DNA of 64,000 bases from Amycolatopsis nivea (lineage in GTDB: Bacteria; Actinomycetota; Actinomycetes; Mycobacteriales; Pseudonocardiaceae): positions 59,810 through 123,809 of the forward strand of contig NZ_SDLT01000030.1 in NCBI RefSeq assembly GCF_004522235.1, given 5' to 3'. Shown here piece after piece: positions 8,803-16,279 of this stretch (within the stretch, counting starts at the first letter, position 1; each line of letters opens with the position of its first letter). The notes beneath the pieces were generated by a model. That model had not been told where the DNA came from, did not search any database, and worked only from the letters and a program-made list of their open reading frames with translations. The position numbers and the translations under genes were made by a program.

Positions 8803-8832
8803 TGCACTCAGTTGCAATGCACCTAGTTGCAT
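8803..8832. promoter_or_regulatory. Two tandem 15-bp operators before the padR gene
   Basis: TGCACTCAGTTGCAA is followed at once by TGCACCTAGTTGCAT, two direct copies of a 15-bp unit with two internal differences and a changed last base. Each unit is itself an imperfect inverted repeat (TGCA...TGCA). The pair ends at the ATG at 8833. It is probably the autoregulatory site of the PadR protein. Confidence 0.6.
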
Positions 8833-9390
8833 ATGACACTGTCCGGCATGGCACTGGAGCACGCGATCCTCGTCTCGCTGTCGGAACGCTCCGGCTCGGG
8901 TTACGAGCTGGCGCGCCGGTTCGAGAAGTCCATCGGGCTGTTCTGGAGCGCCTCCCACCAGCAGATTTACCGCGTGCTGAAGCGGATGGAGGAGGCCGGT
9001 CAGGTCGCGGTCGACATAGTGGTCCAGGACGGGCGGCCGGACAAGAAGGTCTACACCGTCGCCGAAGCGGGCCGGATGGAACTGCGGCGCTGGCTTGCCG
9101 AACCGGCACCGCAAGCCGGGCCGCAGGAGTTGGCGGTGAAGTTGCGCGGGGCGTCGTTCGGCGACGCGAATGCCATCGCCGAAGAGATCGTCCGGCACCG
9201 CGACGCGCACGCTGAGCGGCTCGACCTGTACCGGCAGATCGAGAAGCGCGACTTCCCCGCCCCGGACCGGCTCCGCGGCCGTTCGCTGCACCAATACCTC
9301 GTGCTGCGCGGCGGAATCCGGGTCGAAGAGGGCCAGGTCGAGTGGCTGGAAGAAATCCTGACCGCGTTGCGGGCCGACGAGAAGGACTGA
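8833..9390 (+). CDS. PadR family transcriptional regulator
   Basis: A protein of about 185 residues. It has the PadR winged helix (residues 8-85: ALEHAILVSLSERSGSGYEL, then QQIYRVLKRMEEAGQV and a wing KKVYTVAEAG) and a C-terminal helical dimerisation domain of the vir_act_alpha_C type. The start may be the ATG at 8833 or the ATG at 8848 (MALEHAIL). The second matches relatives better and leaves the tandem operators wholly upstream, but neither has a ribosome binding site. The reductase gene starts one base after its stop, so PadR probably represses a two-gene operon. Confidence 0.85.
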   Translation: MTLSGMALEHAILVSLSERSGSGYELARRFEKSIGLFWSASHQQIYRVLKRMEEAGQVAVDIVVQDGRPDKKVYTVAEAGRMELRRWLAEPAPQAGPQELAVKLRGASFGDANAIAEEIVRHRDAHAERLDLYRQIEKRDFPAPDRLRGRSLHQYLVLRGGIRVEEGQVEWLEEILTALRADEKD

Positions 9391-9391
9391 C

Positions 9392-11398
9392 ATGACCGAG
9401 TACCCGAACCTGCTGTCCCCGCTCGATCTCGGCTTCACGACGCTGCGCAACCGCGTCCTGATGGGCTCGATGCACACCGGTCTGGAGGACCGCGCGTCCC
9501 GCTTCCCGCAGCTGGCCGAGTACTACGCCGAACGCGCGCGCGGCGGTGTCGGCCTGATCGTCACCGGCGGGTTCGCGCCGAACCGCACCGGGTGGCTGTT
9601 GCCGTTGGCCTCGAAGCTTTCCACGCCCGCCGAGGCGAAACAGCACCAGTTGCTGACCAGCGCGGTGCACGCGGAGGGCGGCAAGATCGCGCTGCAGATC
9701 CTGCACGCCGGCCGCTACGCCTACCACCCGCTGAGCGTTTCCGCGTCAAGCCGCAAGGCGCCGATCAACCCGTTCCGTCCACGCGCGCTCACCGCGTACG
9801 GCGTGCACCGCACGATTCGCGCGTTCGCCGATTGCGCCGCGCTGGCCCGCGACGCCGGGTACGACGGCGTGGAGATCATGGGCTCCGAGGGCTACCTGAT
9901 CAACCAGTTCCTCGCCGAACGCACCAACCGGCGCACCGACGCCTGGGGCGGCACCGCGGAGAAGCGCCGCCGGTTCGCGGTCGAGATCGTCCGGCGCACC
10001 AGGGAAAAAGTCGGGCCGGACTTCATCATCATCTACCGGCTTTCCATGCTCGACCTCGTCGAAGGCGGACAGAGCTGGGACGACGTCGTCGCGCTCGCCC
10101 GCGACGTCGAGGCGGCCGGGGCCACGATCATCAACACCGGCATCGGCTGGCACGAGGCGCGGGTGCCGACGATCGTCACGTCCGTGCCGCGCGGCGCGTT
10201 CACCTGGGTCACCGGCAAGCTGAAGCCGCACGTTTCGGTCCCGGTGGTGACCTCGAACCGGATCAACCTGCCGCACGTCGCGGAACAAGCCCTCGCCGAC
10301 GGGGACGCGGATCTGGTCTCGATGGCCCGTCCGCTGCTCGCCGACCCGGACTGGATCCGCAAGGCCGAAACCGGCCGCACGGACGAGATCAACGCGTGCA
10401 TCGCCTGCAACCAGGCCTGCCTCGACCACGCGTTCAGCCGGAAACCGGTGTCCTGCATGGTGAATCCCCGGGCCGGGCACGAAACAACCCTGAACCTGCT
10501 CCCGACCCGGCGCGCCAAGCGGATCGCCGTCGTCGGTGCCGGGCCGGCCGGGCTCGCAACCGCGACCGCGCTCGGCGAACGCGGCCACGACGTCGAACTG
10601 TTCGAGGCCGACGACGAAATCGGCGGCCAGTTCGGGATCGCACAACGGATTCCGGGCAAGGAGGAATTCGCCGAGACCATCCGCTACTACACGCGACGCC
10701 TCGAGGTCACCGGTGTGAAGGTGCACCTCGGCACCCGGGCGACCGCCGCGGATCTGACCGGCTTCGACGAGGTCGTGCTGGCCACCGGTGTCACGCCGCG
10801 GGTTCCGGTGCTGCCCGGGATCGACCATCCGAAGGTGCTTTCCTACGTCGACGTCGTGCGGCACGGCAAACCCGTCGGCGAGCGGGTCGCGGTGATCGGC
10901 GCGGGCGGTATCGGCGTGGACGTCAGCGAATTCCTCACGCACAGTTCGTCGCCCGCGTTGGATCGCGACGCCTGGATGGCCGAATGGGGCGTCACCGACC
11001 CCGCGCTCGCGCCCGGCGGACTGGCCAAGCCGAAGCCGGAACCGTCGCCGCGGCAGGTCTACCTGCTGCAGCGCAAGAAGTCGCCGATCGGGGCCGGGCT
11101 CGGCAAGACGTCCGGCTGGGTGCACCGCGCCGCACTGCGCGCCAAGGGCGTGGAAAAGATCAGCGGGGTTTCCTACGACCGGATCGACGACGCCGGTCTG
11201 CACGTCACGGTCGACGGGAAACCGCGGCTGCTCGAGGTCGACACCGTGGTGGTTTGCGCTGGCCAGGAATCCGTGCGGGAACTCGCCGGTGCGCTCGGCG
11301 ACGTGCCGGTGCACCTCGTCGGCGGGGCGGACGAGGCACGGGAACTGGACGCCAAACGGGCGATCGACCAGGGCACCCGGCTGGCGGCCGTCCTGTAG
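9392..11398 (+). CDS. NADH:flavin oxidoreductase / 2,4-dienoyl-CoA reductase-like enzyme
   Basis: A 668-residue protein of the old-yellow-enzyme group with three parts. An FMN-binding TIM barrel covers residues 1-335. A 4Fe-4S motif (CIACNQAC, then a cysteine 11 residues on) lies near 337-356. FAD- and NAD(P)-binding Rossmann folds follow (VVGAGPAGLA near 379, VIGAGGIG near 499). This is the architecture of bacterial 2,4-dienoyl-CoA reductase (FadH) and trimethylamine dehydrogenase relatives. The fatty-acid role is likely but not certain, because similar enzymes reduce other enones. It is cytosolic and cotranscribed with the PadR gene. Confidence 0.85.
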   Translation: MTEYPNLLSPLDLGFTTLRNRVLMGSMHTGLEDRASRFPQLAEYYAERARGGVGLIVTGGFAPNRTGWLLPLASKLSTPAEAKQHQLLTSAVHAEGGKIALQILHAGRYAYHPLSVSASSRKAPINPFRPRALTAYGVHRTIRAFADCAALARDAGYDGVEIMGSEGYLINQFLAERTNRRTDAWGGTAEKRRRFAVEIVRRTREKVGPDFIIIYRLSMLDLVEGGQSWDDVVALARDVEAAGATIINTGIGWHEARVPTIVTSVPRGAFTWVTGKLKPHVSVPVVTSNRINLPHVAEQALADGDADLVSMARPLLADPDWIRKAETGRTDEINACIACNQACLDHAFSRKPVSCMVNPRAGHETTLNLLPTRRAKRIAVVGAGPAGLATATALGERGHDVELFEADDEIGGQFGIAQRIPGKEEFAETIRYYTRRLEVTGVKVHLGTRATAADLTGFDEVVLATGVTPRVPVLPGIDHPKVLSYVDVVRHGKPVGERVAVIGAGGIGVDVSEFLTHSSSPALDRDAWMAEWGVTDPALAPGGLAKPKPEPSPRQVYLLQRKKSPIGAGLGKTSGWVHRAALRAKGVEKISGVSYDRIDDAGLHVTVDGKPRLLEVDTVVVCAGQESVRELAGALGDVPVHLVGGADEARELDAKRAIDQGTRLAAVL

Positions 11399-11427
11399 CC
11401 GCTTGCGCGCACTGGCAGGATGGCCCC

Positions 11428-12396
11428 GTGCGAGACGTATGCGTGATCGGGCTCGGGCTCATCGGCGGTTCCCTGCTGCGAGCCGCCGCGGCGAGCGGCA
11501 GGACCGTCTGGGGAACCACAGTGTCCGAAGTGGACGCTGACGCGGCGAGCCGCGGCGGCTACGACGTCACCACAGACGCCGAAGCCGCACTACAGCGGGC
11601 CGCGGCCGCGGACGCGATCGTGGTCATCGCCGTGCCGCTGCCCGCGGTGGAGAACCTGCTGCGACAGGTCGCCCAGCACGCGTCGCACTGCATTCTCACC
11701 GACGTGGTCAGCGTGAAGGGCCCGATGCTCGACGCGGTCCGCAGGCGCGCGCCGTACACGCGCTACGTCGGCGGACACCCGATGGCGGGCACGTCGCGCT
11801 CCGGCTGGCTCGCCGGCGACACCATGCTCTTCCGCGACGCGGCCTGGGTCGTGGGCGTCGAAGAGGAAACCGACCTGACGGCGTGGGCCGAGGTCACCCG
11901 GCTTGTCCTGGACGTCGGCGCGCACGCCGTGCCGCTGCCCGCCGATTCGCACGACGAGACGGTCGCCCGGATCTCGCACCTGCCGCACCTGTTCGCCGCG
12001 ATCCTCGCCTCGGTCGGTGCACAGGGCGGCCCGCTCGCGATGTCGCTGGCCGCCGGTTCGTTCCGCGACGGGACCCGCGTCGCCGGATCGTCGCCGGACC
12101 TGGTGCGCGCGATGACCGAAGGCAACCGCGACGCCCTGCTCCCGATCGTCGACGACGCACTCGGCCGCCTCGGCGCGGCCCGCGGTTCGCTCGCCTCCAC
12201 CGGCGGCCTCGCCGCGACCATCAACGCAGGTCACGAGGGCGCACTGGCGTTGGAAGCGGCCCGCGACGCGGCGCAGTCCGGCGTCCGCATCGACCTCACC
12301 GCCGCCGACGCCCGCGAAGGACTCGTCGCACTCGGCGAACGCGGCGGCCGGATCACCGGACTGGACGGAGCCGTCGCACTCGGCGAAGTGTCTTGA
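11428..12396 (+). CDS. tyrA: Prephenate dehydrogenase
   Basis: A 322-residue enzyme of tyrosine biosynthesis that oxidatively decarboxylates prephenate to 4-hydroxyphenylpyruvate. The NAD-binding motif GLGLIGGSL starts at residue 8. VGGHPMAGTSRSGW and ISHLPHL are the conserved substrate-site motifs of the TyrA family. The second half is helical as in the PDH dimerisation domain. The GTG at 11428 gives the usual length; the same frame stays open far upstream but only as an antigene frame of the reductase. The gene follows the reductase by 29 bp and may share its transcript. Confidence 0.9.
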   Translation: MRDVCVIGLGLIGGSLLRAAAASGRTVWGTTVSEVDADAASRGGYDVTTDAEAALQRAAAADAIVVIAVPLPAVENLLRQVAQHASHCILTDVVSVKGPMLDAVRRRAPYTRYVGGHPMAGTSRSGWLAGDTMLFRDAAWVVGVEEETDLTAWAEVTRLVLDVGAHAVPLPADSHDETVARISHLPHLFAAILASVGAQGGPLAMSLAAGSFRDGTRVAGSSPDLVRAMTEGNRDALLPIVDDALGRLGAARGSLASTGGLAATINAGHEGALALEAARDAAQSGVRIDLTAADAREGLVALGERGGRITGLDGAVALGEVS

Positions 12397-12461
12397 CTTG
12401 CCTGGAACGCCTGGTGTGTGACGATTGAAGCCTCTCAATCCCAACCCCGGGGAGGCATTCG

Positions 12462-12719
12462 ATGGGCATCAACTTCGACGAGCTCAAGAACAAGGCGACC
12501 GAGGCGCTGCGCGAGAACAGCGGCAAGCTCGAGCAGGGTCTCGAGAAGGCGGCTGAATTCGCGAAGTCCAAGGTCAGCGGCCACGACTCGCAGATCGACG
12601 GCGGCATCGACAAGGCCAAGGACCTGCTCGGCAAGGTCACTGGCAAGCACGACGAAGGCGGCGAGAAGCCGGAAGACGGCCCCAAGCCCGAGGGCGGCCA
12701 GCCCGGCGGACAGCAGTAA
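12462..12719 (+). CDS. Small MT0933/Rv0909-type antitoxin-like protein
   Basis: An 85-residue hydrophilic protein with one amphipathic helical region (FDELKNKATEALRENSGKLE, then AAEFAKSKVSG and GIDKAKDLLGKVTG) and a disordered Gly/Pro/Glu tail. It matches the MT0933-like antitoxin family (PF14013), named for a mycobacterial antitoxin. No toxin gene lies beside it, and many actinobacterial members stand alone, so an antitoxin role is doubtful. GGGGAGG lies six bases before the ATG. The gene is monocistronic and converges on the FUSC-like gene. Confidence 0.8.
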   Translation: MGINFDELKNKATEALRENSGKLEQGLEKAAEFAKSKVSGHDSQIDGGIDKAKDLLGKVTGKHDEGGEKPEDGPKPEGGQPGGQQ

Positions 12720-12751
12720 CGCCTCCGCCTCCAGGTTGGGCCCGGTTGCGC

Positions 12752-12888
12752 CCCAATGCGGCATTCGGTGCACGAATTAGCCCTGCGGCGCGCAGCGCCT
12801 CCGTTGAGGGAGGCGGTGGGGGCAAGGGCGGAGCACCCAATGCGGCATTCGGTGCATCCCACGCACCCAATGCGGCATCGGGGCGCTC
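12752..12888. repeat. Three copies of a 21-bp palindromic intergenic repeat
   Basis: CCCAATGCGGCATTCGGTGCA occurs at 12752-12772 and exactly again at 12836-12856. A third copy at 12866 has a changed right arm. The unit is a hyphenated palindrome: CACCCAATGC, a central G, and GCATTCGGTG pair with one mismatch. The copies lie between two convergent genes, as REP-like elements or multi-hairpin terminators do. Confidence 0.7.
12797..12814. terminator. Hairpin between convergent genes
   Basis: GCCTCC and GGAGGC form a six-base stem with a GTTGAG loop, between the first two copies of the 21-bp palindrome. It could end transcripts of both the small MT0933-type gene and the FUSC-like gene. Confidence 0.4.
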
Positions 12889-12903
12889 TCGCAGGTGCGC
12901 AGC

Positions 12904-14862
12904 TCAGGTGCGCCGGTGGTACGGCAGGAACCGGCGCACCAGCCGCAGCGGGGACCGTTCCACCAGGTCCGGCCCGCGGACCGCGTCGAACGTCGAGCCG
13001 AGCTGGTCCACCACTCCGGCGAGGCGCGGGTTGTCCGGCATCGGCACCGAATCCGGGTCCCGCTGCTCGCGGACCGCGGAAGACAGCTCCGCCAGCGCGT
13101 CCGTGAGCAGTTCGATGTCCGCTGGCGACGGTGCGGGCGCGCCCTCGCCGATGGTCACGCCGACCTCGGTTACCGCGTCGGTCACCCGCTCCAACCCCGC
13201 GATCACCGGCCACCACGCCACCGCCTGCCGTCCCGCCGGCGACGGCTCCACGATCACCTGCTGAAACGCCGTCCGCAGGTCCGCGAGCGCGCGGTACGCC
13301 CCGCGCCGGGCCCGCGACCGGGCGAGCCGCGATTCGCTGGTCGAGTTCAGCACCATCGCGGTGCGGACGTACTTGGCGACCGTGTCGAAACTGTCCGCCA
13401 GCCGCCCGCCGACGGTCGGCCGCCGCGAACCCGGCCACAGCAGGTAGCCGACGACGAGCACGATCACGCAGCCGATCACGGTGTCGACCAGCCGCGCCAG
13501 CACGACGGTCCAGCTGCCCGTGTTCGCGAGGTCCATCTGCAGGATGATCAGCGGCGTCACGAACGTGCCGAGCATCCCGTAGTTGCGCACCTTCCCGACC
13601 GCGGCCCCGCCGGCGAACACCGCGATCAGCACCACCAGCACCCAGCCGCGCGCGCCGAACGCGAGCACGACCGCGCCGATCCCGACCCCGGCGACCGTGC
13701 CCATCCCGCGCAGCACCGCGCGGCCGAACACCGAGCCGAAGTCCGGTTTCAGCACCACGCCGACGGTGAGCGTGATCCAGTACGACCGCTCGAACGGCAC
13801 CATCAGCGCCACCACTTCGGCCACCGCGACGCACAGCGTGAGCCGCAGCGTCGCGAGCCAGGTCAGCGGTCCGGAGAGGCCGCTCGCCCACTCGCGCAAG
13901 CGGCGCAGCAGCGAGACTTTCTTGCGGCGTTTGCGGTCGTCGAGCTTCCCGATCCGCGCCAGCCCGGCGTATAGCGCGCTGACCACCGCGTCGGCGTTCT
14001 CGTCCGGCAGCTCCGGCGCGGGCGGCAGCGGCTGGCTCGCCAGCACCGACGCGGCGACGCGGGTCAGGTAGTCGATCACCTCGTCCGGCGGGCGCTGTCC
14101 GGCGTTGACCATCGCCACCGACGCCTCGACCGCGGGTGTCGTCGCGGACAGCCGGTTCAGCAGCCGGCGATACGTCGCGTCTCGACCGGACAGCCACGAG
14201 CGCGCGACCAGCAACCGGTCGTACGCCGTGCTCATCGCAGTCGTCAGCTGGTGGCGCGCGACCCGCGAGGTCGGTTCGTCCTCCGCCGACAGCATCGCCG
14301 CGAGTTCGATGTAAACCTGCGCGACGGCGGTGCGTTCGGGGCTCGTCGCGCGGAGCGTCCAGGTGCCGAGCGCGACCAGCAGCCCCCAGCCGGCGCCCGC
14401 GCAGAAGAAGCCGAAGAGCACTTCGGTGCGTACGCCGGTCGCGTGCTGCGCGGTGCCGAGGACGCAGAAGACGAACATCTGCAGCCCGGCCACCGAAGCG
14501 TTGCTGCCCGCGGCGCTGATGAGCGCGGAAATCGCCGCTACGACGACGATCGCCGGGATCGACCAGGCGGGCATGCCGCCGGTCAGCAGGCCGACGAGGT
14601 ACCCGATCCCAGCCGCGAACGTCGCCCCGCCCAGCCGGCGCGCGCGGTAGCGGTAGGCCCCGGCCGCCTCGGACAGCACGGTCGGGAGCGCGCCGGTGGA
14701 GATCAGCGCGCCCACCGCGATGTCGCCCGCGGCGTACGCGACCGCCAGCGGAGTGGCCAGCGCGACCACCGCACGGGCGACCATGTTCCACGGAATGGGA
14801 ACCGGTTTGGAACGCAGAAGTTGCGTCAGCCAGTGCGGCGCGGCGAAGTCGGGGCGGCTCAC
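12904..14862 (-). CDS. FUSC family membrane protein (aromatic acid exporter-like)
   Basis: A 652-residue inner-membrane protein. Two sets of about five to six transmembrane helices (residues 28-170 and 345-480) are each followed by a cytoplasmic helical domain, the duplicated layout of the FUSC/YccS/AaeB group (PF13515). The second block keeps the FERSYWITLTVGVVLKPDFG signature. Relatives export aromatic acids such as p-hydroxybenzoate; the substrate here is unknown. The start is a GTG at 14862. It stands alone, 74 bp from the divergent SRPBCC gene. Confidence 0.85.
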   Translation of the reverse strand: MSRPDFAAPHWLTQLLRSKPVPIPWNMVARAVVALATPLAVAYAAGDIAVGALISTGALPTVLSEAAGAYRYRARRLGGATFAAGIGYLVGLLTGGMPAWSIPAIVVVAAISALISAAGSNASVAGLQMFVFCVLGTAQHATGVRTEVLFGFFCAGAGWGLLVALGTWTLRATSPERTAVAQVYIELAAMLSAEDEPTSRVARHQLTTAMSTAYDRLLVARSWLSGRDATYRRLLNRLSATTPAVEASVAMVNAGQRPPDEVIDYLTRVAASVLASQPLPPAPELPDENADAVVSALYAGLARIGKLDDRKRRKKVSLLRRLREWASGLSGPLTWLATLRLTLCVAVAEVVALMVPFERSYWITLTVGVVLKPDFGSVFGRAVLRGMGTVAGVGIGAVVLAFGARGWVLVVLIAVFAGGAAVGKVRNYGMLGTFVTPLIILQMDLANTGSWTVVLARLVDTVIGCVIVLVVGYLLWPGSRRPTVGGRLADSFDTVAKYVRTAMVLNSTSESRLARSRARRGAYRALADLRTAFQQVIVEPSPAGRQAVAWWPVIAGLERVTDAVTEVGVTIGEGAPAPSPADIELLTDALAELSSAVREQRDPDSVPMPDNPRLAGVVDQLGSTFDAVRGPDLVERSPLRLVRRFLPYHRRT

Positions 14863-14936
14863 CGCACCATCTTGACCTACCGGGGCCGTCCGGGATTGAT
14901 TTGTCGCACGGTCAACAACGTCTTCAAGGAGCTTTC

Positions 14937-15383
14937 ATGCCGGGTCGCAGGTATTCGTTCGAGGTGAACCGCGTGAGCGCCGCCGCTCCGCCGGTGCTGT
15001 TCCGGCTGGAAAGCGACGGGACTCAGTGGTCGACCTGGGCGCGGCCGCTCGTGTGGCAGTCCCGGTGGGCGACCCGCGGCGACGACGGCGGTGTCGATGC
15101 TGTCCGGGAAGTCGGATTGTGGCCGGTTCTGCTCCGCGAGAAGACTCTCGAATACGTGCCGGATCGGCGGCACGTCTACACATTCGACGGTTTCAGCCCG
15201 GTCCGCGACTATCGTGCGGAGGTGATGTTCACGCCGAACGCCGACGGCGGCACGGACCTCAGGTGGTCGGGTTCGTTCGCCGAACGCATCCCCGGAACGG
15301 GGCCGGCAGCCCTCGCCGCGTTGCGCGGTGTGATCGGATTTTTGGCCACACAGCTGGCCAAAGCGGGCAATCAGGCTGCCTGA
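14937..15383 (+). CDS. SRPBCC (START-like) domain protein
   Basis: A 148-residue soluble protein with the SRPBCC fold: a starting strand (YSFEVNRVSAAAPPVLFRL), a tryptophan-rich turn (WSTWARPL), central antiparallel strands and a long final helix (ALAALRGVIGFLATQLAKAG). Such proteins bind hydrophobic ligands, and some are cyclases or lipid carriers. No catalytic residue can be named. AAGGAG lies five bases before the ATG. A shared promoter region with the divergent FUSC-like gene is possible. Confidence 0.75.
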   Translation: MPGRRYSFEVNRVSAAAPPVLFRLESDGTQWSTWARPLVWQSRWATRGDDGGVDAVREVGLWPVLLREKTLEYVPDRRHVYTFDGFSPVRDYRAEVMFTPNADGGTDLRWSGSFAERIPGTGPAALAALRGVIGFLATQLAKAGNQAA

Positions 15384-15436
15384 CCGGGTGCGTTGCACCA
15401 CAACGATCAACGAATGCCGGAGCACAGACGTCATCC

Positions 15437-15456
15437 CCCTCGGGTGACCCCGAGGG
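15437..15456 (+). terminator. Hairpin just upstream of the CE4 deacetylase
   Basis: CCCTCGGG and CCCGAGGG form a perfect eight-base stem with a TGAC loop. It ends only two bases before the AAGGAAG ribosome binding site of the next gene and 53 bp after the SRPBCC stop. It may terminate that gene, or it may be a leader structure that affects access to the binding site. Confidence 0.5.
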
Positions 15457-15468
15457 AAAGGAAGCGGC

Positions 15469-16227
15469 ATGGCGAAACGCTGGCTGGCGGCGGCATTGGC
15501 CGGTGTGCTGGTGCTGTCCGCGTGCTCCGGCCCGGACTCGAGTCAACCCCCGGAACAGGCGAACCCCGCGCCGGGTGCCCAGAAACCGGGTCCGCCGCCA
15601 GGGCCGTACCCGTTCGGCACCGTGCAGCAGAAGGCTCCGGCGGTCCAGGACGGCAAGGTCCCGGTGATCCGCCGCATCCAGACCGACAAACCGTACGTCT
15701 TCATCACCATGGACGACGGCGCGGTGAAGGACCCGTCGGCGCAGGGCCTGATCCAGCAGTCCGGCGGACATCCGGTGCTGTTCCTGAACAACCGGTACGT
15801 GAAGGGCCACGAGGCGTACTTCAAGGCCATCCTCGACTCGACCGGCGCGGTGCTCGGCGACCACACGGTCAACCACCCGAACCTCAAGGGCAAACCGCTC
15901 GAGTTCCAGAAAAAGGAAATCTGCGACGACGCGGACGACTTCCAGAAGTCGCTCGGCGTGCGCCCGACGCTGTTCCGCCCGCCGTTCGGCAACTTCGACC
16001 AGAACACGCTGAAGGCCGCCGCGATGTGCGGCATGCGCGCGAGCGTCCTGTGGACCGCCTCGGTCAACGACGGCGTCGTCCAGTTCCAGTCCGGCGACAA
16101 GCTCCGCCCGGGCGACATCGTGCTGATGCACTTCCGCAAGACGTTCAAGGAAGACTACGAAGCCTTCATCGCCCAGGCCAAGAAGGACGGCCTGACGCCG
16201 GTTCCACTGGCCGACTTCCTGGGCTGA
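15469..16227 (+). CDS. Polysaccharide deacetylase (CE4) lipoprotein
   Basis: A 252-residue exported lipoprotein. Its signal peptide ends in LSACS with the lipid-attached cysteine near residue 19, followed by a proline-rich linker. The NodB/CE4 domain keeps its motifs: ITMDDG (motif 1, usually TFDDG), GDHTVNHP (metal-binding H-x3-H), RPPFGNFD (motif 3) and LMHF (motif 5 histidine). It probably removes acetyl groups from peptidoglycan or another envelope glycan. The gene is single and ends at a strong bidirectional hairpin. Confidence 0.9.
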   Translation: MAKRWLAAALAGVLVLSACSGPDSSQPPEQANPAPGAQKPGPPPGPYPFGTVQQKAPAVQDGKVPVIRRIQTDKPYVFITMDDGAVKDPSAQGLIQQSGGHPVLFLNNRYVKGHEAYFKAILDSTGAVLGDHTVNHPNLKGKPLEFQKKEICDDADDFQKSLGVRPTLFRPPFGNFDQNTLKAAAMCGMRASVLWTASVNDGVVQFQSGDKLRPGDIVLMHFRKTFKEDYEAFIAQAKKDGLTPVPLADFLG

Positions 16228-16233
16228 GCCCGT

Positions 16234-16279
16234 CTCGTGAGCGGCGATGCCGGTTAGAACCGGCGTAGCCGCTCACGAG
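16234..16279. terminator. Nested 46-nt bidirectional terminator
   Basis: CTCGTGAGCGGC is matched perfectly by GCCGCTCACGAG 22 bases on. The spacer holds a second perfect stem, GCCGGTT-AG-AACCGGC. The whole element fills the gap between the convergent deacetylase and CHAT genes and reaches the base next to the CHAT stop. Confidence 0.85.

Noticed and set aside
9592..11427. Upstream extension of the prephenate dehydrogenase frame
   Set aside because: It overlaps the flavin oxidoreductase gene in another frame and is arginine-rich without domain content; TyrA begins at the GTG at 11428.
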